Source: Duganella sp. BJB476
GTDB lineage: Bacteria; Pseudomonadota; Gammaproteobacteria; Burkholderiales; Burkholderiaceae_D
DNA length: 64,000 nt
Reading direction: 5' to 3'
Assembly: GCF_003416895.1 (NCBI RefSeq)
Contig: NZ_QVIO01000001.1
Location: 558,001-622,000, forward strand
Part shown: positions 16,682 to 26,235 of the stretch, one piece after another
How positions within the stretch are numbered: the first letter of the stretch is position 1
Layout of the letters: each line of letters starts with the position of its first letter
Translations under genes and position numbers: made by a program
Notes under the pieces: generated by a model
The model's database searches: none
What the model was told of the DNA's origin: nothing
What the model saw: only the letters and a program-made list of their open reading frames with translations

Positions 16682-18040
16682 TCAGTTGATGCGGCTTTGC
16701 TGATCCGACGGCGCTACGGGCAGGACTATGCGCACCGTCAGGCCTCTGCCGTCGGGCTGGCTGGAACTCAGCGCGATCGTGCCCGCCATGCGCTGGACGA
16801 TGTTGTGGACGATCGCCAGCCCCAGGCCCGAACCGGACTCGATGACCGCCGCGCCGCGATAGAACGCAGACAACACCTGCTCGCGTTCGTGCTCCGGCAC
16901 GCCGGGCCCGTTGTCGCTGACGCGGATGTTCAGCGACGCGTCGAGGCAGGCGATATCGATGTCCACCTGGCCGCCCGGCTGGGTGTAGCGGATGGCGTTG
17001 TCTATCAGGTTGCACAGCACGGCGTGCAAGTCCATGGCGTTGGACTGCACGCGGCAAGCCATGTCCACGTTGGCGGTCAGAACGATCTGTTTTTTGTCGG
17101 CCAGCGGCAGCAGGTCTTCCAGCACGTTCTGGCATGCTGCGCCGACCGCGACGCTGTCCCGGTTCAAGGCATCGCGGCCTTGCAGGCGGGCCAGCAACAG
17201 CAACTGAGCGACCAGATGGCGCGCCCGCAAAATGCCGCGTTGCAGGGACTGCAATCTGGGCTGGGCCTGCTCGCTCAGATTCAGGCTGGCCAGCAGTTCC
17301 GTTTGTAGCGAAATGGCGGTCAGCGGCGTCCGCAATTCATGGGCGGCGTCGGCGACAAAGCGCCGCTGTTGCGCCATCGTCTGTTCTACGCGATGCAGCA
17401 AGCGGTTGATGGCGGCGGTGAATGGCAGGACTTCGCTGGGCACGTCGCGGTCGTCGAGCGCCGTCAATTGATCGTCGCCGCGCCGGTCCAGCTCGTTGGC
17501 CAGGCGCATGATGGGCGCCAGCATATGCCGTATCAGCGCGATCATCGCCAGCACCAGCACGGGAATCAGCACGGCGATGGGGACGATGGTGGTCTTGCCG
17601 GCGTTGTGCGCCACTTCATCGCGGACGGCGGTGCTCTGGCTGACCGCCACGCGATCGCCGCCGGGCAGGGTGCGGATGAACAGGCGCAGTTGCCGGCCTT
17701 GCACATCCAGGGTTTGCAGGCCGTCCGCAAGGTCGGCCGCCAGCGGGAGCGGGACGGCGCCGCCTTCCACTTCGCCCCAGGCGCCGTTGTGCAGCAGCTG
17801 GACCATGATGCGGGCGCCGACGTCCACCACGTTGTTGTCGAGGTCTTGCAGGCCGTAGGGTGTGGCCATATGGCGCCGCTTCGCCAGCGCCGACATCTGC
17901 CGCAACTGGTCGTCCTGCAGCTCGTTGACTTCATGGAAGGCCGTGCGGTAGGACACACTGCCGGCGATGCCGGCGGCGACCAGCATCACGCCGGCCAGGC
18001 ACAACGCCAGCCTGACCTGCAGCGACCGCAGATGCCTCAT
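16682..18040 (-). CDS. sensor histidine kinase (QseC-like)
   Basis: 452 residues from the ATG at 18040, which overlaps the response-regulator stop (ATGA); upstream codons in this frame belong to the regulator's region. Two transmembrane helices (about 11-30 and 151-172) bracket a periplasmic sensor of about 120 residues resembling the 2CSK_N domain. H234 in DAAHELRTPLTA is the phospho-acceptor. The ATPase motifs are CNLIDNAIRYT, DNGPGVPE and ESGSGLGLAIV. Lying between its regulator and a TonB receptor gene, it probably senses the receptor substrate, a metal, or stress dealt with by the divergent RND pump. Confidence 0.88.
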   Translation of the reverse strand: MRHLRSLQVRLALCLAGVMLVAAGIAGSVSYRTAFHEVNELQDDQLRQMSALAKRRHMATPYGLQDLDNNVVDVGARIMVQLLHNGAWGEVEGGAVPLPLAADLADGLQTLDVQGRQLRLFIRTLPGGDRVAVSQSTAVRDEVAHNAGKTTIVPIAVLIPVLVLAMIALIRHMLAPIMRLANELDRRGDDQLTALDDRDVPSEVLPFTAAINRLLHRVEQTMAQQRRFVADAAHELRTPLTAISLQTELLASLNLSEQAQPRLQSLQRGILRARHLVAQLLLLARLQGRDALNRDSVAVGAACQNVLEDLLPLADKKQIVLTANVDMACRVQSNAMDLHAVLCNLIDNAIRYTQPGGQVDIDIACLDASLNIRVSDNGPGVPEHEREQVLSAFYRGAAVIESGSGLGLAIVHNIVQRMAGTIALSSSQPDGRGLTVRIVLPVAPSDQQSRIN

Positions 18041-18690
18041 TTGGCTACCGCCCAACCCATGCCGCGCACGTTGCGGATGGTTGATTGGCCGAACTTGCGG
18101 CGGATGGAGTAGATCAGGAATTCCAGCGCATTGCTCGACACGTCGTCGTCGCCCTGATACACCTCGCGTTCCAGCGCCTCGCGCGAGCGGATGGCTCCCG
18201 GCCGGGCGAGCAGCGCTTGCATCAGCGATGCTTCGCGCTGGGACAACGGCGCCTCGAACTCTCCCACGCACATGCAAAGGGAGTCGAGGTTGAGGCGGAT
18301 CGCGTCGGTGCCGATGTGGCGTTCGTTTTGCTTGCGGTAGCGGCGCTGCACGCTGCGCATGCGCGCCAGCAATTCCGGCATGTCGAAAGGCTTCAGGATA
18401 TAGTCGTCGGCGCCCAGGTCCAGTCCGCGTACGCGGTCGCCGAGGGCGTCACGGGCGCTGACTATCACCACCGGCAACAGCGGCGCATTCTGCTGCAAGG
18501 TTTGCATGACCGTCATGCCGTCGCAGCCCGGCAAGCCGAGATCGAGCAACACCATATCGTAGTTGGTGAAAAGTGCTTCCAGCGCCTTCTTGCCGTCGCG
18601 GATCCAGTCAACCACGCAATGTGCCTGCCTGAGCGCCAACTGCATCGCCTCGCCCACCATGTCGTCATCTTCCACCAGTAGTACGCGCAT
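18037..18690 (-). CDS. OmpR-family response regulator (QseB-like)
   Basis: 217 residues from the ATG at 18690, with AAAGGATGG upstream. The receiver domain has E7/D8/D9, D50 (VLLDLGLPG) and K in LKPFD; the winged-helix domain contains LSQREASLMQALLARPG, LEFLIYSIRRKFG and IRNVRGMGWAV. It is the first gene of the minus-strand operon with kinase, TonB receptor and propeller, and is divergent from the RND efflux genes starting at 18900. A regulator of this type between two operons often controls both. Confidence 0.9.
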   Translation of the reverse strand: MRVLLVEDDDMVGEAMQLALRQAHCVVDWIRDGKKALEALFTNYDMVLLDLGLPGCDGMTVMQTLQQNAPLLPVVIVSARDALGDRVRGLDLGADDYILKPFDMPELLARMRSVQRRYRKQNERHIGTDAIRLNLDSLCMCVGEFEAPLSQREASLMQALLARPGAIRSREALEREVYQGDDDVSSNALEFLIYSIRRKFGQSTIRNVRGMGWAVAK

Positions 18691-18899
18691 GCTGGGCCAT
18701 CCTTTAACTCGCTGGCGCGGGACGATCCGGCGCCTTGAACAAGCGGCAAGTATGGCAAGCAAATATGTAGGCTTGATTACAGCAAACTTAGCTGAAAGAC
18801 AGGGGGCGCGCAGGATTCGCGTTCGGGAGAGGTTTAACGCGCACTTAATTATCGCGCCAGTACGCTGCATGCATTGTTGACTCTGTCTGGACTCCGCTT

Positions 18900-20261
18900 A
18901 TGTTACCGGCACTAAAAACTTCACTGCTGCGGCCCTGCCTGCTGCTGGCTGGCGCACTGGTGACTGCCTGCTCAAGCTACCAGCCGTTGACGCTACAAGA
19001 AGGCAAACCGGCCAGGTTGGTGGTCGATACGCGTAGCTTGCCGTTTCCGCCGATGGCGGCGCACCGCTTTGATCCCGACGATGGCCTCGATATCGTCGAA
19101 GTGGCCATGCTGGCCGTGGTCAACAATCCTGATTTGCGGCTGGTGCGCGATGACGCGGCGATCGCGCACGCGCAATCGTTCTCTGTAGGCTTGCTGCCCG
19201 ATCCGCAGTTTTCCCTCAGCAGCGACCTGTCCAACAGCGGCGGGACGGGAGCCACCAAGGCCTTCAGCGCCGGCCTGAACTATGACATCACCAGCCTGTT
19301 GACGCATGGCGCGCTCCATCGCGCCGCCGACAACGATGCCGCCAAAACCGATCTCACATTGCTGTGGCAGGAATGGCAGGTAGCCTCGCAGGCGCAACTG
19401 CTGTTCGTCAAGCTTGTGCAGGGCCGCAAACAGATGGCCGTCTTGAACGATACGCGCCAGGTGTTCGCCGACCGTTATGCGCGCACTCGCCAGGCGCTCG
19501 ACAGCGGCTTGGTGAACAGCGATGCCGTCGCCCCCAATCTGACGGCGCTACAGGACGTGGACCGCCAGTTGTTTGAGCTGAGTAAGTTGCAAAACCAGGC
19601 CGCGCACGAACTGAACGCCTTGCTGGGATTGGCGGCCGATACCGTCCTGGTGCTCCAGCCGGACAGCGATGCTGGCGCCGTGGATGCGACGCTGGTGCAG
19701 TCGGCGCTGGCCGATATGCCCCAGCGGCGCCCCGACCTGCGCGCGCTGCAGGCTGCGTATCAGGCGCAAGACCAGCGCTATCGCGGCGCGCTGTTGGCAC
19801 AGTTTCCCGCATTGAGCCTCGGCTTCACGCGCGCGCGCGACTCCAGCAACGTCTATTCGAGCGGTATCGGCATCAGCATGTCGCTGCCATTCCTGAATCG
19901 CAATCGCGGCAACATCGCGATCGAGCAAGCCACCCGTCAAAAGGCTTACGACGAATACCAGGTGCGGGTGCAGGCCGCGCGCAGCGATGTCCAGCGCATC
20001 CTGACTGAACAGGCGCTCAACCTGGCGCAGGCCGCCAGGCTGGACGCCGACGTGCAGCAGCTGGCCCATGTGCTGGCGCGCAGCGACCAGGCCTTCCGCG
20101 CCGGCGATGCCGATGTGCTGGCTTATGCCCTGGCGCGCTCGGCGCTGCTGGCCAAGCAGCTGGAACGCATCGCCTTGCAACAAGCGCTGCTGGAACAGCG
20201 GATCGGCTTGCGCACCGTGCTCGGCATCGATATCACCAACCTTGAAAGTGCTCAACCATGA
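18900..20261 (+). CDS. TolC-family outer-membrane efflux lipoprotein
   Basis: 453 residues. The N-terminal lipobox LVTACSS predicts an acylated cysteine at about residue 24. Two repeated outer-membrane-efflux regions follow (IVEVAMLAVVNNPDLRLVRDDA ahead of the helical barrel, and MPQRRPDLRALQAAYQAQDQR in the second half). It forms the outer-membrane duct of a tripartite pump with the two genes downstream; its stop overlaps the start of the membrane fusion gene (ATGA). The 209-bp gap to the divergent regulator gene must hold both promoters. Confidence 0.88.
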   Translation: MLPALKTSLLRPCLLLAGALVTACSSYQPLTLQEGKPARLVVDTRSLPFPPMAAHRFDPDDGLDIVEVAMLAVVNNPDLRLVRDDAAIAHAQSFSVGLLPDPQFSLSSDLSNSGGTGATKAFSAGLNYDITSLLTHGALHRAADNDAAKTDLTLLWQEWQVASQAQLLFVKLVQGRKQMAVLNDTRQVFADRYARTRQALDSGLVNSDAVAPNLTALQDVDRQLFELSKLQNQAAHELNALLGLAADTVLVLQPDSDAGAVDATLVQSALADMPQRRPDLRALQAAYQAQDQRYRGALLAQFPALSLGFTRARDSSNVYSSGIGISMSLPFLNRNRGNIAIEQATRQKAYDEYQVRVQAARSDVQRILTEQALNLAQAARLDADVQQLAHVLARSDQAFRAGDADVLAYALARSALLAKQLERIALQQALLEQRIGLRTVLGIDITNLESAQP

Positions 20262-21331
20262 CCCGAAAGAATTTGATCGCCGCTGCGCTGCTGCTGGCTT
20301 TGGCCGCTGGCGGCGCCTGGTGGTATGCGCACCCTGGCGCCGCCAGCGCGGCGGCCGGCGGCGACGAGGCCGGTGGCGCCAGCGTACTGGTGCAAACCGT
20401 CAAGATCAGCATGCAGCCCATGCCCTTGACCATGAACGTGTTCGGCGACATCGCCGCCGGCAAGGTCGAGTCGGAGAGCCTGCCCCAGGCCGGACAAGTA
20501 ACGCGGATGGCTGTCGTTCCCGGCCAGGCTGTGCACCGTGGCGACTTGCTCGCCGTGCTGTCTAGCGATCCGAATGCCTTGGCGGCCTATGAACAGGCGA
20601 GCAGTGCGCTGGAGTTCGCCCGGCATGAGCTGAAGCGTCAGCAGGATTTGCTGGCCTTGCAGCTGGCGACGCAATCCCAGGTGGATGGCGCCGGCAAGGC
20701 GGTAGCCGACGCGAAGGCCGTGCTGGCGGCACAGACGCGCCTGAACGGCGCCCACGGTTCGGTCGACCTGACGTCGCAGGCTGACGGCGTGGTCGTCGCC
20801 ATCCCTGTCGCGCAGGGCGACCGCGTGGCGGCCGGCGCCACCATTGTGCAGGTCGGGCGCACCGATGCGTTGAAGGTGCTGCTTGCGGTTGAGCCCGCGC
20901 AGGTCGCCGAGCTGAAACCCGGCATGAAGCTCACCCTCGTGCCACTTCAGGAGGGTGCGCCGGCGGTGACGAGCAGCATTGCCTCGATACAGAACATGGT
21001 CGATCCGAAGACCCAGATGGCCGGCGCGATCGCCTTGCTGCCGGCCGCGGCGCAGGCGCGCATGCCGGTCGGCACCCATCTGCAGGGCTTGATTGAACTG
21101 GGCAGCCGTCCGGCATGGCCGGCGCCGCGCCAGGCGGTGCTGGTCGACGACCAGGGCGCTTACCTGTTCCAGGTGGCGAACGGCCGGGCGCGTCGCGTGG
21201 CGGTGCGCAAGCTGGTCGAGACCGAGCGGACCATCGGCGTCGAAGGCGCGCTCGATGCGGCGTTGCCGGTGGTGGTGCTGGGGAATTACGAACTGAAAGA
21301 CGGCGACGTGGTACGCGGGAGCACGCCATGA
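20258..21331 (+). CDS. RND efflux membrane fusion (periplasmic adaptor) protein
   Basis: 357 residues with an N-terminal hydrophobic anchor (LIAAALLLALAAGGAWW). The lipoyl/barrel-sandwich halves are visible as LPQAGQVTRMAVVPGQAVHRGDLL and VDLTSQADGVVVAIPVAQGDRV, with a coiled-coil hairpin (ASSALEFARHELKRQQDLLA) between them, followed by beta-barrel segments. It bridges the inner-membrane pump and the outer-membrane duct. Both its start and its stop overlap the neighbouring genes by ATGA, so the three subunits are coupled. Confidence 0.9.
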   Translation: MTRKNLIAAALLLALAAGGAWWYAHPGAASAAAGGDEAGGASVLVQTVKISMQPMPLTMNVFGDIAAGKVESESLPQAGQVTRMAVVPGQAVHRGDLLAVLSSDPNALAAYEQASSALEFARHELKRQQDLLALQLATQSQVDGAGKAVADAKAVLAAQTRLNGAHGSVDLTSQADGVVVAIPVAQGDRVAAGATIVQVGRTDALKVLLAVEPAQVAELKPGMKLTLVPLQEGAPAVTSSIASIQNMVDPKTQMAGAIALLPAAAQARMPVGTHLQGLIELGSRPAWPAPRQAVLVDDQGAYLFQVANGRARRVAVRKLVETERTIGVEGALDAALPVVVLGNYELKDGDVVRGSTP

Positions 21332-24300
21332 GTGTCGCGGCATGGGCCCAGTCGCACCGTCGTTCCATCCTGTTCCTGCTGCTGATGCTGGCCATGGCGG
21401 GCATGGTGGCGGCCTTCCATCTGCCGGTGTCGCTGTTCCCGACCATCTCGTTCCCGCGTGCCGTGGTGTCGCTCGATGCGGGCGACCAGCCGGCGGAACA
21501 GATGGAAATGCTGGTGACGCGGCCGGTGGAGGAGGCGGTACGGCGCGTGCCGGGCGTGCGCAACCTGCGTTCGACCACCAGCCGCGGCTCGGCGGAAGTG
21601 TCGATCAATTTCGATTGGGGGCGCGACATGGCCGGCGCCACGCTGGAAGTCAACGCCGCCATCGCCCAGATTCTGGGCCAGCTGCCGGCGGGCACGCAGA
21701 TGACGACGCGGCGCATGGATCCGACCGTGTTTCCAATCATCGCCTATAGCCTGGTGTCCAGCACGCTGTCGCCGGTGCAGTTGCGCGACCTGGCTGAATA
21801 TCAGCTGCGGCCCTTGCTGTCCAGCGTCAACGGCGTGTCCAGCGTGCAGACCATGGGCGGAGCGCTGGAGGAATACCGCGTGACGGTCGATCCGGTCCGC
21901 CTGCGCGCGCACGACCTGACTTTGGACGAGGTGGCGCGCACGCTGGCGGCGAGCAATGTCCTGTCGGCGGTCGGCCGGCTTGAGGATCACTACAAGCTGT
22001 ACCTCGTCATGTCCGATAGCCGCCTGCAAAGCCTGGCGCAGATACGCCAGACCGTGCTGCGCAACGCCGCCGGCGCCATGGTGAGGCTGGCCGACGTCGG
22101 CACGGTGGAGCAGGCGGTGGCGCCGGAGTGGACGCGGGTGACCGCCGACGGCCGCGACGCCGTGCTGTTTTCGGTGTACCAGCAGCCCGGCAGCAGCAGC
22201 GTGCAGATCGCCGCCGACGTCAAGGCCAAGCTGGCGGAGTACCGGCACAATATCCCGGCCGGCGTGCATCTCGCCCGCTGGTATGACCAGAGCGAACTGG
22301 TGACGGAATCGGCGACCAGCGTGCGCGATGCGGTGCTGATCGGCATCGGCCTGTCCGCGCTGGTGCTGCTGCTCTTCCTGCGCAACGTCAAGGTGACGCT
22401 GATCGCGGTGGTGGTGGTGCCGGCGGTGCTGGCCAGCACGGTGCTGCTGCTGTCGGTGCTGGGCATGAGCTTCAACATCATGACGCTGGGCGGCATGGCG
22501 GCGGCGGTGGGGCTGATTATCGACGATGCCATCGTCATGATCGAGCATATCGTGCGCCGGTTGCAAGGCGGGCAGGGCGCCATGCACGAACGGGTGATTT
22601 CGGCGGCGATCGAATTTACCCGTCCGCTGGCGGGCTCCAGCGCTTCGACGCTGGTGATCTTTGCACCGCTGGCCTTCCTCAGCGGCGTGACCGGCGCCTT
22701 CTTCAAGGCGCTGTCCCTGACCATGGCGGCGGCCCTGTTCATTTCCTTCCTGCTCACATGGCTGGCGGTTCCGTTGTTGGCCGAGCGCTTCCTCAAGGCG
22801 AGCGATGCCGAACCGCATCCAGAATCGCGCCTGCTGCAATGGGTGCACCGGCATTACCGCAGAATGTTGCAGGCGCTGTTCCTCCGTCCGCTGCTGGTGC
22901 TGCCGGCGGTGGCGCTGCTGGTGATTGCCGGCGTGCTGGCGTTCCGGGCGGTCGGCTCGGGCTTCATGCCGGCGATGGACGAGGGCGGCTTTGTACTGGA
23001 TTACCGCAGCCCGCCCGGCACGGCGCTGTCTGAAACCGACCGCCTGCTGCGCCAGGTCGAGCAGATCGTGCGCAACACGCCAGACGTGGAAAGCTACTCG
23101 CGTCGCACCGGCACGGGCCTGGGCGGCGGCCTGAACGAAGCGAACAGCGGCGATTTCTTCATCCGGCTGAAAGCGGCCAATCGCCGGCCGGTCGAAGCGG
23201 TGATGGACGATATCCGCGGCCGTGTCGAGCGCGATGTGCCCGGCCTGACGATCGAAATGGCGCAGCTGATGGAAGACCTGATCGGCGACCTGACGGCGGT
23301 GCCGCAGCCGGTTGAAATCAAGATTTTCGCCGACACGTCCGAGCAACTCAATCTCGCGGCGCAGCAAGTCGCCGCGCGCATCGCGAAAATCGATGGCGTG
23401 GTCGATGTCCGCAACGGCATCAATCCGGCCGGCGACGCGCTGTTGATACACATCGACCCGGCCAAGGCGGCACAGGAGGGCACCGATGTCGATGCGATCA
23501 GCAAGTCGGTCGACGCCATGTTGAATGGTGTGCTCACGACCCGCGTCGCCACCGGTTCGAAAATGGTGGGCCTGCGCCTGTGGATACCCAAGACCTTGCG
23601 AAGCACGGACACGGCGCTGCTGCAGCTGCAGATACGGGCGCCGGACGGCCACCTGTTCCCCTTGCAAAGGGTGGCGACGATGAAGGCGGTCACCGGCCAG
23701 CCGCAGATCGCCCGCGAGAACCTCAAGCGCATGGTGGCCGTGACCGGGCGTATCAGCGGGCGCGACCTGGGCTCGGTGATCGCCGACGTCAAGCAGGCGA
23801 TGGCGCAGCCGGGCGCGCTGCCGGCCGGCGCGTATTTCACGCTGGGCGGACTCTACGAGCAGCAACAGATCGCATTCCAGGGCTTGCTGATGGTGTTCGC
23901 AGCGGCAGCCGCGCTGGTGTTCCTGCTACTGCTGTTTATGTACGAAAGCTTCCGCATCGCACTGTCGATACTGGTGACGGCGCTGCTGGCGGTGTCGGCG
24001 GTGTTCGCAGGTCTGTGGATCAGCCGCACGGAACTGAACATCTCGGCAATGATGGGCATGACCATGATCATCGGCATGGCGACCGAGGTGGCGATCTTTT
24101 ACTACTCGGAGCAGCAGGAACTGATGCGCAGCATGCCGATGGAGCAGGCGCTGGTTGAAGCCGGCATCAACCGCATGCGCCCGATTGTGATGACCACGCT
24201 GGCGGCGATCCTGACCTTGCTGCCGCTGGCTTTCGCGCTCGGCAAGGGTTCGGAAATGCAGCAACCGCTGGCGATCGCCATCATCTCCGGCTTGGTGGTG

Positions 24301-24369
24301 CAGCTTCCCCTGGTACTGCTGCTGATGCCGGTGTTGGCCTATGTGACGCGCAGTCGGGATAAGGTCTAG
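21328..24369 (+). CDS. RND efflux inner-membrane transporter
   Basis: 1013 residues from the ATG at 21328, which overlaps the adaptor stop; an in-frame ATG at 21115 lies inside the adaptor gene and is rejected. It has the RND layout: TM1 (RSILFLLLMLAMAGMVAAFH), a large periplasmic loop, TM2-6, a second loop, TM8-12. The proton-relay helix TM4 reads GLIIDDAIVMIEHIV, with a DD pair as in drug-type (HAE) pumps and unlike the single D of CzcA-type metal pumps. This argues for organic toxic compounds as substrates. Probably controlled by the divergent two-component system. Confidence 0.9.
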   Translation: MSVAAWAQSHRRSILFLLLMLAMAGMVAAFHLPVSLFPTISFPRAVVSLDAGDQPAEQMEMLVTRPVEEAVRRVPGVRNLRSTTSRGSAEVSINFDWGRDMAGATLEVNAAIAQILGQLPAGTQMTTRRMDPTVFPIIAYSLVSSTLSPVQLRDLAEYQLRPLLSSVNGVSSVQTMGGALEEYRVTVDPVRLRAHDLTLDEVARTLAASNVLSAVGRLEDHYKLYLVMSDSRLQSLAQIRQTVLRNAAGAMVRLADVGTVEQAVAPEWTRVTADGRDAVLFSVYQQPGSSSVQIAADVKAKLAEYRHNIPAGVHLARWYDQSELVTESATSVRDAVLIGIGLSALVLLLFLRNVKVTLIAVVVVPAVLASTVLLLSVLGMSFNIMTLGGMAAAVGLIIDDAIVMIEHIVRRLQGGQGAMHERVISAAIEFTRPLAGSSASTLVIFAPLAFLSGVTGAFFKALSLTMAAALFISFLLTWLAVPLLAERFLKASDAEPHPESRLLQWVHRHYRRMLQALFLRPLLVLPAVALLVIAGVLAFRAVGSGFMPAMDEGGFVLDYRSPPGTALSETDRLLRQVEQIVRNTPDVESYSRRTGTGLGGGLNEANSGDFFIRLKAANRRPVEAVMDDIRGRVERDVPGLTIEMAQLMEDLIGDLTAVPQPVEIKIFADTSEQLNLAAQQVAARIAKIDGVVDVRNGINPAGDALLIHIDPAKAAQEGTDVDAISKSVDAMLNGVLTTRVATGSKMVGLRLWIPKTLRSTDTALLQLQIRAPDGHLFPLQRVATMKAVTGQPQIARENLKRMVAVTGRISGRDLGSVIADVKQAMAQPGALPAGAYFTLGGLYEQQQIAFQGLLMVFAAAAALVFLLLLFMYESFRIALSILVTALLAVSAVFAGLWISRTELNISAMMGMTMIIGMATEVAIFYYSEQQELMRSMPMEQALVEAGINRMRPIVMTTLAAILTLLPLAFALGKGSEMQQPLAIAIISGLVVQLPLVLLLMPVLAYVTRSRDKV

Positions 24370-24426
24370 GGGCGCAAGGGATGGCATGTCATAATTAAAT
24401 TCTCCGACATCGAAGAGGAAACGCAA

Positions 24427-25086
24427 ATGAACATTGATCGCATTTTCGAGACCACAAGATTCGTCAGCTGCGCAAATGCGCAAGCAGGCACACGAGACCA
24501 TAACCGAGGTATTTTTCTATTTCCAGGACGTAATTGGCGCAGTGTTCTGTTGATGGCGCTTGCCACCGCTCTTTCTTTGGTGGGAAGCTTGTATGCGCAG
24601 GGAGCCTTGGCCCAAGTGCCAGGCCTCGCAGCTGCCACAAAGGGCAAAACAGCGTGCGAAGTTGTCCATCAAGCCGACGCCCAGGCAGCCCTTGGTGAAG
24701 CGGTGAAACCAGGAGAAGCGATGAATAGCCCATCTGGAGCGTTTTCGACTTGTGTGTACACCGGGATAGACTTGCCTTCCAATGTAGGCATCACTATCTA
24801 CCGCTCAAACCAGGGTGCCGAGTTGCAATATCGCATGATATTGAAAGACATTCAACGCGACAAAAGTGCAGAGGCCTTAAAGGGATTGGGTGATGAGGCG
24901 CACGTCTGGTTCGAAGGTGATAATGGCACCATCGCCGTCAAAAATGGCAGCAGCGTTATCCTCATGATTGGCATTCAGCATGGCGTCTACCGTCCGGACC
25001 AATGGGAAAGATTAAAGCGAGTGTCGCGGGAATCGTTGCGCACCCTTGCCGAGGCCGCACTTCCGCGCACGAATCAATCGAAATGA
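24427..25086 (+). CDS. small exported protein of unknown function
   Basis: 219 residues. The start at 24427 has AGAGGAA six bases upstream. About 38 polar residues come first, then a hydrophobic stretch (SVLLMALATALSLVGSLYAQGALAQ), so it is either anchored or has a long signal peptide; an internal ATG at the start of the hydrophobic stretch would give a normal signal peptide. The mature part has two cysteines (TACEVV, FSTCVYTG), which could pair, and a DEAHVWFEGDNGTIAVKNGSSVILMIG segment. I do not recognise the family. Base composition is clearly less GC-rich than the neighbouring RND gene, which suggests recent acquisition. Confidence 0.65.
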   Translation: MNIDRIFETTRFVSCANAQAGTRDHNRGIFLFPGRNWRSVLLMALATALSLVGSLYAQGALAQVPGLAAATKGKTACEVVHQADAQAALGEAVKPGEAMNSPSGAFSTCVYTGIDLPSNVGITIYRSNQGAELQYRMILKDIQRDKSAEALKGLGDEAHVWFEGDNGTIAVKNGSSVILMIGIQHGVYRPDQWERLKRVSRESLRTLAEAALPRTNQSK

Positions 25087-25207
25087 TATCGCCACGAGTC
25101 TGCTATACACCCGCGAGCTGTTCAAAATACGTACACTGACGGGATAGCCGCATGAGGTCGCCACATTTAGTGCACAATGATGCCGTCCCTGCTCATTCCC
25201 GTGATTC

Positions 25208-25734
25208 ATGACCTCTCCGCATCCAGACTCCGAAGCCGTCGCCGACGCCGATCCCCTCGTTTATCGCACCCTGCTGGAATCCACCCGGGCCATCCCCTGG
25301 CGGGCGTGGACCACGAAGCCGACTACCGCGCCCTGACGCGCGATGGCGACTATGTCTGGATCCGCGATGTGGTGCACGTGGTGCGGCGCGCGGACGGCAG
25401 CGTCGATGCGCTGGTGGGCTTCATGTTCGACATCACCGAGCGCAAGCAGGCCGAAGACGCGCGCTTCGGCGGCGAGGAATTTGTGTTGCTGCTGCCGGCC
25501 ACCGACGCGGACGCCGCCCGCAATGTGGCCGAGCGCTGCCGCAAACTGTTGCAGCACAAGGAAATCCCGCACGCCCGCTCCGGCGTCGGCCGCGCGGTCA
25601 CCGTCAGCATGGGTGTCGGCACCATCGTGCCCGGCGCCCAAGACGACCGCAACGTCTTCCTGGACCGGGTCGACCGGCGCCTCTACCAGGCCAAGTCCGC
25701 CGGGCGCGACCGCATCTGCGATACCGAAACCTAA
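25208..25734 (+). pseudogene. diguanylate cyclase (PAS-GGDEF) remnant with two internal deletions
   Basis: A start at 25208 opens with TSPHPDSEAVADADPLVYRTLLESTRAIPWR, the beginning of a PAS domain. At about 25302-25312 the frame changes, and the late PAS/PAC part continues in another frame ([20 protein letters not shown], then [14 protein letters not shown]). Directly after this comes [12 protein letters not shown], the middle of a GGDEF domain, then a normal end ([18 protein letters not shown]). The middle of the PAS domain and the first half of GGDEF, including the metal- and GTP-binding residues before GGEEF and the RxxD inhibitory site, are missing. The product cannot make c-di-GMP. The open frame from 25177 to 25734 is not a real gene start. 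Confidence 0.8.
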
Positions 25735-25771
25735 TGCATTCCCGATTTTCCATTTCAAACGAAAGTACAAG

Positions 25772-26212
25772 ATGAAACAACTGCTGTCCACCTGTGTTAT
25801 CGGCCTCACCCTGACCTTGGCCCTGGCCGGCTGCGAGCGCGCCAAGGCGCCGCAAACCGCCGCGGCCGACGCCACCCCTTTGCAAAAGATCGACACGGTG
25901 GTCGGCACCGGCAAGGAAGCATTGGCCGGCGTGACCGCCATCGTCAACTACACCGGCTGGCTGTACCTGCAGGGTGCGCCGGCGCAGCACGGCGCGCAGT
26001 TCGATTCCTCGATCGGCCGCGAGCCGTTCAGCTTCCCGCTGGGCGCCGGCCGCGTCATCCCGGGCTGGGATGAGGGCGTCAAGGGCATGAAGGTCGGCGG
26101 CAAGCGCACGCTGATCGTGCCGGCCGCCATGGGTTACGGCGAAAACGGCGCCGGCCCGATCCCGCCGAACGCCACCCTGATCTTCGACGTCGAATTGCTG
26201 GACGTGCGCTGA
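25772..26212 (+). CDS. FKBP-type peptidyl-prolyl isomerase lipoprotein
   Basis: 146 residues from the ATG at 25772. A lipobox (LALAGCERA) follows the signal peptide, so the protein is probably membrane-anchored in the periplasm. A single FKBP domain occupies about residues 38-146: [55 protein letters not shown] and [10 protein letters not shown]. The aromatic pocket residues (Y, F, W of the VIPGWDEG and GYG segments) are present, so it should be active on prolyl bonds of exported proteins. A hairpin terminator follows. Confidence 0.9.
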   Translation: MKQLLSTCVIGLTLTLALAGCERAKAPQTAAADATPLQKIDTVVGTGKEALAGVTAIVNYTGWLYLQGAPAQHGAQFDSSIGREPFSFPLGAGRVIPGWDEGVKGMKVGGKRTLIVPAAMGYGENGAGPIPPNATLIFDVELLDVR

Positions 26213-26235
26213 GTTATTCCGCGCCGGATATGAAG

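Noticed and set aside
21115..21327. Upstream extension of the RND transporter frame
   Set aside because: It overlaps the adaptor gene in another frame. The ATG at 21328 overlaps the adaptor stop and gives the normal RND N-terminus.
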